64,000 bases of DNA from Trichobilharzia szidati (GCA_944472155.2 OX235274.1:37322052-37386051), one strand, 5' to 3'; positions 52,067-63,145 are shown, counted from the first letter of the stretch. The notes: generated by a model from the sequence alone, not told the origin. Made by a program: numbers and translations.

Positions 52067-52912
52067 GCTGAAATTGATACTTATTCGATGTTACAATATT
52101 CATGTGGTTGTATGTATTTAACCTGAAACAAAAAATGTATGAATAACACTGTTTATAAAGGAGGAGCATTGAGCTGACGAGTTCTTCTATGGAAACCTAT
52201 GAATTCATTAGGCACTGGCTTTTTTGTTCACAATTATTGCTTGTATTAAGGATACCTAAACTTCCTCAAATATATCAGCCACACATCATAGCCGTACACT
52301 TAAAAGCCAAGAAAATGAAAAGAAACTTCATACACTGACACATGCCACCATCACGCTATCCAAAGAAAAATAACAAAAAAACAAGAACAACAGGTATATA
52401 TGCATGTTTTAGCTGTGGAATTACTACAGTTATCCATGTAGTATATATGATCTACGGAACCATAGCTGATTTAATGAGCCATTCGCGGTTTCACCGTTTT
52501 AAGGTATGTACTTAGACATGCATGGCTTAATCTCTGAGACAAGCATATGACTACTGGCAGGATCAACCAGTTTATTCATCACACAGTGATACACCCATTC
52601 ATTGACTGGGTATTGGTTTTCAGGAGGACCAAACACACCCATCCACTCGAGAGCCCTCTCCCTCGGTGGACCATTCGCACTGTTACTATACATAGTAATG
52701 CATAGATAAGCATTGTTACGCCGGTCATTGATCGCGTCAATCAATTATGCACTGCATAGACAAGCCCAACAGAACAAACTCATCTCGCGTACAAGACCAG
52801 CAAAACGTATTATTATATGCAAAAGTAGCACGCATAGCGTCGCTACTATGGTGACAATAGGCCCCTATAAACGAAGCCAGCAGCCACCAAAATTCAATGA
52901 AGTCGTTATCCC
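52067..52912 (-). repeat. inverted-repeat right arm: tail, 18S start, ETS-like, spacer
   Basis: Reading the minus strand: spacer head (52912-52790), ETS-like part (52789-52573), 18S start (52572-52402), tail (52401-52067). There is no RTE-A insertion here, so this arm shows the ancestral state. Confidence 0.85.
52402..52572 (-). pseudogene. 18S rRNA 5'-end fragment (minus copy)
   Basis: 171 nt, the counterpart of 48321-48491, and closer to genuine 18S ('catatgcttgtctcagag', 'accgcgaatggctc'). The same abrupt end occurs after the 'catgc' position. Confidence 0.92.
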
Positions 52913-53080
52913 TGCCAACCAATTTAGCATGCAAATAGCTTCTATACGTCTGCCAAGACTATAGAAAACCATACACAGTCATATAAGCGAGCCATGAGCA
53001 CTAGCTAACTCACGCTTATATCGTCTATATAGCTTATACTGTGTTTACTATAGGATTTTAGGGTTATAAGCAACAACAAC

Positions 53081-53315
53081 GTGCGTCGGTGGTATAGCGG
53101 TTAGGACGCTCGCCGACCATGCACATGGTCCGGGGTTCGATCCCCGGCCGCCGACGCACTCCTTTACCTCGCTGAGCCAGAAATAATAATGCTGGTGAAG
53201 AGGAAAGGTTGGGCATGAGGCTAGCAACCCCATCCTGAAAAATAAACACTGCTACAGAAACTTCAAGTCACTAGCTTGAAGCCCTAAGTTCCACTGGGGA
53301 ACGTGAAGGAAAAAA
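53081..53315 (+). mobile_element. SINE-1, intact copy
   Basis: Flanked by 'agcaacaacaac' (53069-53080 and 53316-53327). The tRNA-like head has A-box 'tggtatagcggttagg' and B-box 'ggttcgatccc', then the RTE-B-like body and an A-rich tail 'gaaggaaaaaa'. Confidence 0.9.
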
Positions 53316-53470
53316 AGCAACAACAACAGGTACTGTACTGAAATTAACAACTTCTATTTATAATACACATTATATAATATACAAATAATAAGAAAGTAAA
53401 ATGAATAAATTATACATCTACAAGATAGATTGAAAAAAATGTCCTACAGTAATTATACATTAGCATAAGT

Positions 53471-53476
53471 TTTATT
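53471..53476 (-). promoter_or_regulatory. possible polyadenylation signal of HINFP
   Basis: AATAAA on the minus strand, overlapping the stop codon (CAA TAA AA). If used, the 3' UTR would be only some 10-30 bases. Confidence 0.4.
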
Positions 53477-56400
53477 GACATACAGGCAATTGTTTTTGTG
53501 TGTTAGTCTCAACTAATAATTTACTGACAACATTTTCACCGAGTAGTTCAGCGGCTACATCGACAGTATCAAGACGAGTTAATTGTAGACGATAATGTCC
53601 ATCGTTTGATATAGTGTAAGTGAAGCGTGCATGACCAGATGGACGAGATAAGTGGTGTACATTTACTAAATGCTTAGATAAATCCCAACCTGTAAACAAA
53701 TAGACAATACACTGGATTATTTGAATTTAAAAGAGAAGTGTACACGAGAAACTTTTAATATTTTAACCTTAAAGTTAGTTTTAAAAAAAGGCAGATGCCC
53801 GCACTATTTGTAAACAATGTCAGCACTCTCTCAAACTGTCAACATGTATTTTAATACCTAAGATAAAAATTTATAGAAAAGAAAAATAAATTCTATTTTA
53901 GATTAGTAAAATTTTCAAGTATTGGTTTTGTGGGGAATTTTGTTTGATTGGTTGGAAGATTTCATCATGAACTGACATCAGTTAGAGAACCATTGGAAAA
54001 CCACCTGGGAGTACTGGGCAGCTGTTTCGTCCTGGTTTGGGACTCTTCATCTGTACTCAACCAACAGGGTTCGAACCCAGGATCTTCTGGCTACAAGGCA
54101 AGCGAGCTCGTAGACCAATAAACCAGTGGGACCTGATCCAATGGCCGGTCCATGAATTTTAACTTCTGCCAATTCATGACATAGCGCAACCACTTAGCAA
54201 TGTCTCCTTCGATGAGTTACTGCCTCATCTTCAACCTGATGCACCCTACTGGTCACGGCCTTCCACTAGAAGTGCCTGAATAGGCTCAGTCACTTGAGAT
54301 ACTGCCCGGGCGCCCAGACCGAAGCAGGTGGTTTTCTTAAGGGACCAATCCGAAAGCCTTTGACTTGGAGTCTAATCCACAAGGTAGCAGAGCAGCATCT
54401 GGAGCTACGTCCCCATGGTTGCCGGTGATCAATATAGGTTCATACGCCATTTGATCTGATTGGATTCTGAAGCCCATGTACCCCATGGTAACTACTTTTA
54501 GTCTAACCGCCATCCAAACAACCTTCCTGACATGGTAGGACCTGCAGGAACATGAGTTCCAGCCAGTTTAGCTTGTTGGGTTACTGTGGTATTCAAGCCC
54601 GACCACCACAACAAGGTAGCAGTTGTCGGCCGTTGCTTACTATCCCTACATGATTCTTCGTTGTGTTCAGTTGAGAGATACAACCTAGTAACTATACATA
54701 AGTTAGTCACTTAAGCAAACAACGCACATACTTCCTAAATGGAAACTGATAGTACCAAATAATTGCCCAAACTCAAGCAGATGAGGCAAGGACTAAACAC
54801 ATGACATGCAAAAAGCTGTTATGATGATGATGTCGCCATTCTTATATTTTGCACAGATTGGACTAAACTGGTTATTCGAGAAATCTGTAAAACGTTGAAG
54901 AATCTAACAAACCCGTCGCCAATATGCTATGATGTCGTCACTTTTAAACTTTGCAGAACATTGGAGTTGGAACAGATGGATGCTGAGCTGGACACGAATG
55001 GGGTGACCACGAATATTGCTAGGCTACGCCAACAACATTATATTACGACAACTACCTGTTTCCCCTAGTCGTCTCTACTTAAGCGAGAACACACAGCAAC
55101 ATGAGTCACAGTATCCGTATGGGTATACTTACAAAAGGAAACAAATATATATATATATATATATATATACATGGCCGATGGTGTAGGCACGGGAGATAAC
55201 CATAAAAGGGTGTATAACCATCTATGGCTTATTTCCGGACTAACCTTGATCACCATATTACCATACCAGGTTAATCCACTGTTTATCTGACTACACGTAA
55301 AAAAATGAGCTTGGTTCTACATGACAGTAGTGGATTTAAATGGCTAGTTATTAACAGGTATTTACATGATTGACTGACTGGTTTCAACGTAGAACTTTGC
55401 ACAGATGTGTAGCAGTTCGAGTTGCCACACTCCCTCCATGTAGCACACAAAGCAAGAGAAGAGAGTAAACAGAGATTTAGAAGAGAGATAATAAATAGAA
55501 GTGTGAGGGGGAAAAGAATAGTAATATGGGAGAAAAGTGGATTTTTATTGGATATTGTAAATTACAAATAGTGAATACATCTGCGCCAGTCATTGAGAAC
55601 GACTTTGAGACATATCACCGATTGTCTCCAGCCACTAGTTTTTCCTACCTCGAGGACCCCGACCAGGAAGTCTACACCTCCCAACGTGGCTTAAACTAAC
55701 ACCGGTAGCTGCTACCTTGACGTGGTGGTCAAGTTTGCATATCTCAATGACCCAACACAAGTTACACTGGCTGGAACTAACGTTCCTTCAGGTCCTACCA
55801 TGCCAGTAAGAATGTTAGGATAGCGATTAGACTAGAAGCAGTTACCGGCATAGTATAAGATTTTTCTTACACTATGCTGGCGGTCTGTGGGGATGTAACA
55901 GCAGTAAGGTGTTTCCTTCAGATGACCAGAATACCAGCTCTGCTGCCTCTCCACTCTGGAGAGAGAGGGTAAGGAAAGGTCGACCCCAAAAAGTGTACAT
56001 CCCGACTCACCCTACGGTTACCGGCGGTAAGTTACTAATACCGAACCAATCCAAAAAGCCAGCTCAGACAGGCCATGTGTGATTGGCCTCAAGCAGTTGT
56101 CCCCTATGTTCTGCGGTCACGTATCACTAATTATCTTTCTGTTTGAGGTATTTACATATGTAGGAAATAATCAAAGACACAACGGTGCATATTTTCTCCA
56201 TATAATATTAAAGGCACTTTTAAATTGTTAACAGTTATTCTAATGTTACAAACAAAGTATACAAAAAAGAAACAAATTACCTCGCCGTTTAGTTGTATGA
56301 CATAGATGACAAATGTACAAGCGTTCCTGTGAATTATTTGAAGAATCTTCAAAACGGTTGTTTTGTTCATCTGATGGTGTTACATTGGTTGGAAGTAGGT

Positions 56401-59400
56401 TATGCTTACGTCCAATATGAATAAGGTAACCATTCCGTTTATTCGTCTTGTAATCGCAGCCGTCATGAGGACAAATAAATCTATCTAATGCATATTGAGG
56501 AGTGTCAATTTCTGGAAGGGTTAATAAATCTGTATTAATAAGGGGCAGTGCACCGTGTTGAGCCAACGGTCCATGAACAGGAGCAATAGATGTGGAGTGA
56601 GAAGACCTTCTTTTTGCTAGTAAAACGAATTTAAAAAAATAGGTAATCAGTTAGCTGAAGTGTTTTAGAAATCATCAGAGAAAATATGTACTTCGACTGG
56701 ATAGTAGTCAGTAGCTAGTGTAATGTGTCTAGCCCTATTTTTAGTACAAACTGAATTCTATTAGTCACGCTGGCAATGTGGCCACCGTTCTAGTAGGCTC
56801 ACCATCCCGGTGCACTTTTGAATTGTTGATATTAGATGGTTACTTACTTACTTTACTTTACTTCGGCTATCTCCTACGGGAGGATGAACCGGCTTCATGA
56901 ACATCTCGAATCATCGCTGCCCAGGCGCGGCGATCTGATGCAAGGTTTTGCGACAGGGTTATCCAATTCTTATTCCACAGACGGAGTCCGTAGACGGTTT
57001 GTAGCCCCAGGCACTCCATATCAGCCTTGACTGTACCAAGCCATGTTTTCAGCTGTCCACCCCTGCGACATCGTCAAGATGGTAATGGCGAGGGATTTAG
57101 AACTGATTTGACCAGATCGTCATCTGGTCAGTTCAGAACATGGCCAAACCACCGAAGGCGACGTTGTTGGAACAGTACTGGGATTTGGTTGATGTTGTAG
57201 CAACGACGACGCACTTCTTCGTTGGAGAGTTTGTCCGGCCAACGAACATGCAGAATGTACCTGAGGGTTTATGAAGTTTCATGGGAATTTGGTACGAATG
57301 ATGTCCCCAGAATCGCTCGGCCTTTTGTTTGAGAGTGCAGCTCTAGCCTTTACACAACCAAGTGTGACCTACAAGGCAGTAGGAGTGGAGTAGGGAGTCC
57401 ACTATCCATTGGCAGCCGGTGACCGGAGTTCGGTTCATACACCTTTTCGAATGGGGCCAGACATCCAGGACATCCAACAAGTCCTTTGTCCATACGTCTG
57501 CCGGTGAGCTCCAGTGAGCTTCATACGCCAGTCGTTGGAGGTTTGGTCTAACCCTAGACTGTCATCCAATGGATAGTCAACCCGGTGAAGAGCACCGGGC
57601 ATCCGCTTTCGCCCTCTCACTTTGGTGAAAAGCACCTCCGCCACGTGAAGGCAGTGAGTAGGACTTCCTCAGGAGAGGCTATGTAAGACGCCCGGTTATA
57701 TGGGAGCATTTCAAGAGGTGTGCGGAGGGGTGGCCAACCCGCAGCGCAAGGCACCCACCCCTGACCATCCTGAGGCTTTGGAGGCTATTAGATGGTTGGA
57801 GGCAATTGGCAGGAAGCCTTGAACCTAGGTTTCGTGCTATTTGGCACTCACCAGTCAACAAGGAGTATATGCAACCTTGAATGAACTCATGTCTCTCCTG
57901 AGGTTCGATGTCCACGGCTTCCTGACGATTGCCTTCAACCATCAATATCAACAATAACAATTCAAAAGCGAGACACCTAGAATGACAAGGTGTTCGAGGA
58001 TGAAGCTGCTGCTATTCTTCTTTTCTTCTCTGGTTAACCAAGCTGGACAATGTTCCAGAATACATTTGTGGACTTGATGTTGAGTACGGCCGACATACTT
58101 TGCTACACGCGAGCAAGTGAATTGATAAATACATACTGAAGTGGACAAAAGCGGTATCTTATCCTTAACGTTAGACTGGATTAATTGTCTGCTGGAGAAT
58201 GTGATACGTAAGGTGGCGGTAGGAAATGTCTTTTTCAGACATTTAGAAAGGCGGTTTCTAAGAATTTCTGCTGCAATGTCACCTTTCAATTCCAGGTTCA
58301 TGAAGAGAGTATTATCAATTATTATCAAGAGAGTATCTATCAATTTACTTGCTCGTGTGGAGCAAAGTATATCGGCCGTATGCAACGTCCACAAACGTAT
58401 TCTGGAACATTGTCCAACTTGGTTAGCCAGAGAAGAAATGAAGAACACCTAGAATGGTGGCCACATTGCAACTTGACTGGTGGAATTCAGTCTGCACTGA
58501 ACAAAGGACTAGACACACTACTCTAGTCACTGACTAGTGTCCAATCAAAGTATCAAATACAGTCCTACAGGAGGTCAATCGCGAGCCAGAGCGAATAGCT
58601 CAGTGCCAACGCCTATGACTGTCTCACTCACTGGGTGATGCAGGTTCAAATCTCAGAAGGGACATGAGTTCCTTCCAGGTTGCACGATACGTCTTGCTGA
58701 CTGGTGAGTGCCAGCTAGCACAAAACCTAGTGTAAGGCTGGGCTTCCTACTAATTACCTCCAACCATCTAATATCAAAAACTTATACTTTCAATGTCTCG
58801 TTTTACAGGGGAAAAAAACAACACTGTTATTTACAAAAGACACCTGTTATTTTTCATAAACAAAATGTACTAAATCTCGTGAAAATCATCACGTGTTTCA
58901 AGACTAACACCTGAAAGTAGACTGGATTTTAATCCTTTTATCTGACGGAAAATCTATAATGTATCAACCAGAAAATATGCCAATATTCACTTAACTAATA
59001 GATTTTTTCACAGATTGACTTCTGTGATTAGGAGGCAATATTACCTTAGTAACTAAGTGGACGTGTTCAATTAGTGAGCTACATTTCTTTTTCTTCTTTT
59101 TATTTTGACACTAGTACCACTATCTAGCAGGTAAAAAGGGAGGGGGGTTAAACATGTGACCTATTAAGTTAGACAATTTACAAGATTTTCCCAATTTCAT
59201 ATCATGTGTTCATACGGTAATACAGAACACAATTATGGCTGAATAAAAATTGAGATCTAGCTGATTAGAGATATTTTCTTTCAGACTATTTGGTAAATCA
59301 AGTATGATCACGAACTGAAATCAGTTAGAAAACCAGCATGGAGTAGTGGACAACTGTTTCGTCCCAATTTAGGACTCTTCGTCAGCACCCACCCAACCCC

Positions 59401-60597
59401 ACCGCCAAGGTCCGAACCCCGGATCTCCCTGCTGACAAGGCTACCTCGTAGACTATTCAGCCATTAGGACGCGATACAATATTTGGCTCCTTTCTCTAGG
59501 CAGGAAACAATATTATGGTGTAAGACAACGAAGGCATCTAAAGTACATGCAAACTGTTAGGAGTCACAGAAATATCCACTAATACACTTGGGCCAAGAGA
59601 CTGAGCATTTCAATCCATTCAATCGAAGTTATTTTTAAACACTCAGATTTTTCTGAGTAAAAATTAAAACAAAACAAGAAAAGAGAACACTACATAACAT
59701 TTTGAAAAAAGAAGTCAAGCGCTACACAGTTAAACATAGCTTGAAAATATAAACACACAAAAATAGTTTTTATTTACAAAAAAATTTATTCAAGTGTTGG
59801 TTTGTAGGGATTTGATTGGTTACAGGATTTCATCATGGTCGGTCGGTCGGTTTTCGACATAGAACTTTGCGCCAATGTGCGGCAGTTCAAGTCGCCACAC
59901 TCCGTGTAGCACACAAAGAAAGAGAAGAAAGTAAAAGAAATGTATAATATAGACAGTAAACAGAGGTGTGAGACAAAGGAGAACCATTGGAAAACCACCT
60001 GGGAGTACTGGACAGCTGTTTCGTCCTAGTCTGGGACTCTCCAACAGTACGCACCCACAGGGGTTCAAACCCAGGACCTTCTGGTTACAAGGCGAGCTCC
60101 TAGACCATTAAAAAAAATTATTATTGTACGTCCCCACTGGAACATAGGGTTTCAAGCTACAGCTTTGAAGTTTCGGTAGCAGTGGTGTTTTCAATTTTAC
60201 GGGGAGGGGTTGCTAGCCTCATGCCCAACCTTCCCTCTTTACCAGTCTTATTACTGGCTTAGTGAGGAGATAAAGGAGTGCGTCGGCGGCCGGGGATCGA
60301 ACCCCGGACGAGATGGGGCGTGGTTGGCGCGCATTCTACCGCTGTGCCCCTGAAGCACACAAGAATAAAAAAAAAGAAGAGAATTCTTACCGTTTAAATC
60401 AGTAGGATTACGATTGACTATTGGAATTGATGAATCAGTTAGTGCTGCATTATTGTCCTCTTCTGATTCATTCATTTTATCATGTTTAGCCTTCAGATGT
60501 CTTTCTAGAATATCGGCAACTTTGAATGCTAAAGGACAATATGGACAAGGAAATGATTTTTCATTTGTATGACGAAATAAAATATGACGTTCCAGAG
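53472..60597 (-). CDS. HINFP: histone H4 transcription factor HINFP, last three coding exons
   Basis: C2H2 zinc-finger nuclear protein. In animals HINFP binds histone H4 promoters at the G1/S transition. Minus-strand exons: 60597-60391, 56616-56281 and 53689-53472, all GT-AG and in phase, giving 252 residues. They hold the end of one finger (ERHILFRH), then CPYCPLAFKVADILERHLKAKH, then CPHDGCDYKTNKRNGYLIHIGRKH, then CHLCHTTKRRGWDLSKHLVNVH. The segment after the last finger (PSGHARFTYTISNDGHYRLQL) matches the HINFP-specific PSGHPRFRY...DGYMRLQL element, which separates it from other zinc-finger proteins. The first exon here begins inside a codon, so the N-terminal fingers lie upstream, probably past 64000. 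Introns of 3774 and 2591 bp are filled with transposons. Confidence 0.85.
53940..54190 (-). mobile_element. Sm-alpha-like SINE (SINE-3)
   Basis: On the minus strand: tRNA-like part ending in B-box 'gggttcgaaccc' (about 54068), then CAGATGA...GTCC...GGAC GAAAC (hammerhead remnant, about 54050-54025), then 'ggttctctaactgatgtcag'. It lies in HINFP intron 2. Confidence 0.75.
54190..54650 (-). mobile_element. RTE-A 5'-end fragment
   Basis: The minus strand begins 'ctgctaccttg..gtggtggtcgggcttg' like the 5' end at 44325, with 'ggtcctaccatg' and 'gttgtttggat'. A 5' end without its 3' end is unusual for a LINE. Confidence 0.65.
54651..55355. other. HINFP intron 2, no repeat recognised
   Basis: Contains a (TA)n tract at about 55146-55168. 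No reading frame of note. Confidence 0.4.
55368..56145 (-). mobile_element. RTE-A insertion with 5' inversion
   Basis: 'aggtatttacat' occurs at 55356-55367 and 56146-56157. Inside, 55368-55701 is the RTE-A 3' end on the minus strand and 55702-56125 is the RTE-A 5' end on the plus strand. This is the twin-priming layout known from other LINEs. Confidence 0.85.
56695..57955 (-). mobile_element. SINE-2 copy split by the 944-bp retroposon
   Basis: 56695-56841 and 57786-57955 are the two parts of one SINE-2 ('gtacaaactgaattc'; 'ggttggaggcaattgg..aagcctt'), separated by 56842-57785. Confidence 0.7.
56842..57785 (-). mobile_element. unclassified 944-bp retroposon with 12-bp target duplication
   Basis: Flanked by 'tattagatggtt' (56830-56841 and 57786-57797). 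On the minus strand it ends with a tail of 'agta' repeats next to the left duplication. It holds no recognisable RT or endonuclease, and its stops are shared with the copy at 30640-31048. I do not recognise a tRNA head. Confidence 0.75.
57960..58455 (-). mobile_element. PLE endonuclease fragment in inverted duplicate
   Basis: The minus strand (about 58125-57960) encodes FTCSRVAKYVGRTQHQ...ILEHCPAWLTREE, and the plus strand (58333-58452) encodes a frame-shifted CSCGAKYIGRMQR. They are inverted copies of one GIY-YIG region, meeting near 58320. Confidence 0.75.
58456..58785 (+). mobile_element. SINE-2 copy
   Basis: tRNA-like module at about 58595-58660 ('tagctcagtgccaacgcc', 'caggttcaaatct') and the end 'tacctccaaccatctaatatc'. 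Confidence 0.75.
58786..59290. other. HINFP intron 1, no repeat recognised
   Basis: AT-rich with a G-run near 59138. No gene seen. Confidence 0.4.
59290..59480 (-). mobile_element. Sm-alpha-like SINE (SINE-3), best hammerhead core
   Basis: On the minus strand: B-box-like 'ggggttcggacc', then CTGACGA (59385-59379), stem GTCC/GGAC and GAAAC (59360-59356). The core fits C-U-G-A-N-G-A ... G-A-A-A, with three extra bases at the foot of stem II. Other copies lack one of the boxes. Confidence 0.75.
59830..59970 (-). mobile_element. RTE-A 3'-end fragment
   Basis: Begins with 'ggtc' repeats (the family tail) and 'ttttcgacatagaactttgc', and is truncated after about 140 bp. Confidence 0.75.
59975..60112 (-). 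mobile_element. SINE-3 copy
   Basis: Same layout as 53940-54190: 'gggtttgaaccc' B-box and 'ggacgaaacagctg'. The CUGAUGA box is lost. Confidence 0.7.
60113..60358 (-). mobile_element. SINE-1 copy in HINFP intron 1
   Basis: On the minus strand: tRNA-like head with B-box 'ggttcgatcccc' at about 60301, body 'gctaccgaaacttcaaagc' and tail into an A/T-rich run. It lies 33 bp from the HINFP exon ending at 60391. Confidence 0.8.
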
Positions 60598-60939
60598 CTA
60601 AAGTAAATTTCAGAAAAACAAAATATAAGAAGAGAAAAAAAGTTAAGAAGAAATCAGCATGATTAAATATTTTTAATAAGAACAGCATTCATTCTTAACA
60701 TGAAATTAAGGTGAAAACTGTTTTATCTATTGTACGAACTATCACCCACAGTTACACTTGATAAGAGACTCAATTGCATGAGAACCCAGTTAACTAACTA
60801 TGTATATATTTATAGATATGCTTCGTAGAGCTACTTGAATTAAAGCAAAAAGGTTAAAAAACAACAACCCAGATACAGTCTATAGAAGTTAGAAAACCAG
60901 ATGGTAGCATAAAAACAAAAAATTTGCATAGAAAAAGTA

Positions 60940-61690
60940 CTTGGACAGGACAATTTACACATTTTCACAGCTTCTTTCTTATCAATTACAAAAGAAATTT
61001 AGTGAAGACCCTCAGCCACAGAGTTAGAGCTATATGCTCAGAAGAAGTAATTGAAGATGAATTAAGCATTGTATATGATACTTTGATCGAAAATAGCTAT
61101 CCCGATAAATTTATCAAGAAACACATGACAAAGAAAGCGGAAAAGGACAACTCACTATCTGTAAACAAGAAGCCACTTTATATACGATTACAATTCAAGG
61201 GCGATATATTAAGTGAGATAATTACGAGGAAATTAAGAAAATCAGTTCAAAGAACTTTTAATGCTGGCGAACTACACGTATTATTCTCTACACGACCGAT
61301 GGTGTTACCTCGACTGAAAGATTAAGTACTTAGACTAGCCACTTCAAATTGTATCTACCAATTCAACTGGGCTTGTGGTGGAGCGAGTTATATCGGCCGT
61401 TGCTCTAGGAACTTGATTTTTCGTGCTCGAGAACATCTCCCACTATGGTTAAGTAAAGGTGTAGTGAAAACCATTAACAGTTCGATATTGGACCATCAGG
61501 TGCAAACCAGCGACAAAGCCAGCGTGGAAGGATCCTTCTCTATAATCTACCGGGTGCCTAATAAATTGCCAAAATCATCGAAGCACCGCATGCTCCAAAC
61601 AGCAGAGGCTATTGCAATTCGCCTCAAACAACCAGTGCTCCAGCCCATACTACTGCCCTGGCCTTCAGTAGAGACTATAAATTCATGAAT
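60940..61690 (+). mobile_element. Penelope-like element, C-terminal and GIY-YIG part
   Basis: 60924-61325 encodes an RT-to-endonuclease linker (KPLYIRLQFKGD; ELHVLFSTRP). After a stop, about 61350-61450 encodes NWACGGASYIGRCSR...AREHLPLWL, the GIY-YIG nuclease of the same type as 57960. The RT core is missing. Confidence 0.8.
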
Positions 61691-61856
61691 TTGTACTATT
61701 ATCTTTCATAATTCTTCTGACATTCAGCTTATTTTATGTTGATGCTGTTCAGCTGTAATCTATCAATATTATTGATTCGATGTTATTTAAACAGCATTAA
61801 TGTTGTTCATAACACTAATTCATTCATTCACTATAATGTGTATATATATAACTGTA

Positions 61857-61897
61857 GAACCTGATGATGAAGTTATCGAAAAGAGTACTCTTTGTTC
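61857..61897 (+). ncRNA. hammerhead-like motif downstream of PLE
   Basis: GAAC (61857-61860), CTGATGA (61861-61867), CGAAA (61877-61881), a perfect AGAG..CTCT stem III, then GTTC (61894-61897) pairing with GAAC as stem I. Stem II (61868-61877) pairs poorly, so activity is doubtful. It lies about 170 bp after the PLE coding region, where terminal-repeat ribozymes occur in PLEs. Confidence 0.4.
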
Positions 61898-61939
61898 AGT
61901 GTTCATTCTTTTGAAGTTAGAATTCTCAGGTAATTGAAT

Positions 61940-62125
61940 TCCAGTCCAGGTGGCTGAACGGCCAACCAACTGACCTCATAAGTTGAAGGTCCTGGGTTCA
62001 CTCCATGGTAGGGTCATGGGTACGCACTTTTGAAGAGTCTGAAACTAGGATGACACACTTGCCCAATGCCCCTGGTCTGCAAAGATTCTCTAAGTAGTAT
62101 TGGTTCATGACGAAATCTAAAGTGT
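61940..62125 (+). mobile_element. diverged SINE-3 copy
   Basis: A-box 'ggtggctgaacggcc' and B-box 'gggttcactcc' head, then 'gaagagtctgaaactaggatga', a decayed form of the hammerhead block. Confidence 0.6.
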
Positions 62126-62267
62126 AATATTTCAGAGGTATAAAAACACTAAACCTGAACACTGAGGTACATAACAACTAAAAATGCATAAAAGGGATGG
62201 TATGTAAGTACGATTAAACCAGTGATATAAAGTATTCATCTTAAAAGAAAATAATGAAATGGAACGT

Positions 62268-63140
62268 ATTTTATCACTATTCATCCAATCTCTTGGGTCC
62301 TCCATGTTACCCTCGGACGCACCCAATTCGTCGTTTCTTATTCATGTTCCATTCAAGCGACGGCATGGCGAAAGATGTCATTCGACGGTCTCTTCTGAGT
62401 ATGTCCTATCTCTCTGCATTTTCTTCGGAATATTTATTAGGCACTAGGTTCTTCGTTGGTTAGTTTCCAGAGCTTCTTGTGGCTTATCCTTTCCGGCCAC
62501 CCGTCTGATTTTCAATATGGAGAGGAGCCAGATGTTGACATATTAAGAAACCTGTTGAAAATGCTTTCCGCGATGCTCGCTTCAAATCTGTGAACCACAT
62601 ATAAGAACTGACAGACTTAATAATAGTGTTGAAAATCCGAGTCCAAGAGAATTCCACTTATTTGAGATTAACGAAAGTCTGTCTTGCCTTTTCCATCCTG
62701 ATTGGCTTGACATCCTTATCCGCACTATCGCCTATAGTTGAAACGATGCGATCTGGATAAGTGAAGGGTGTAACCTCTTTCAAATCTCTTCCATTGATAG
62801 TGATTGGTGCTGGTTGTTGTTACTGCTGGTTGGTTGGTTATCTTCACCACCTCCGTCTTCTCTATGTTCATCACCTGAATTCTTATCTTTGTTGCTTCTT
62901 CTGCCAGTTTTCACCTCTAAGTCTTCAAGTTTCTACAACTTCAGACATAAACCATCCGCGGAGTCCAGGATCTGCTAGAGTCTTCTTGTCGGTCCAGCGT
63001 ATTCCCGTCTTCTCGCTCCCCACTTACAGTGCGCTGCATAATCCAGTTCACCTCAATCAGGAATATTATCGGAGGTTATAGTCGCAGTCTTCTTTGGCTG
63101 ACTTCTGTCTTCACTTTAAAGGTTTCATCGAGTTTTCCGC
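62268..63140 (-). mobile_element. RTE-B 3' region
   Basis: The plus strand starts 'cttgggtcctccatgttac' (the family 3' UTR) and continues with 'acctgttgaaaatgctttcc' and 'actatcgcctatagttgaaac', seen also near 15470-15690. Frame broken. Confidence 0.6.
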
Positions 63141-63145
63141 TGTGG

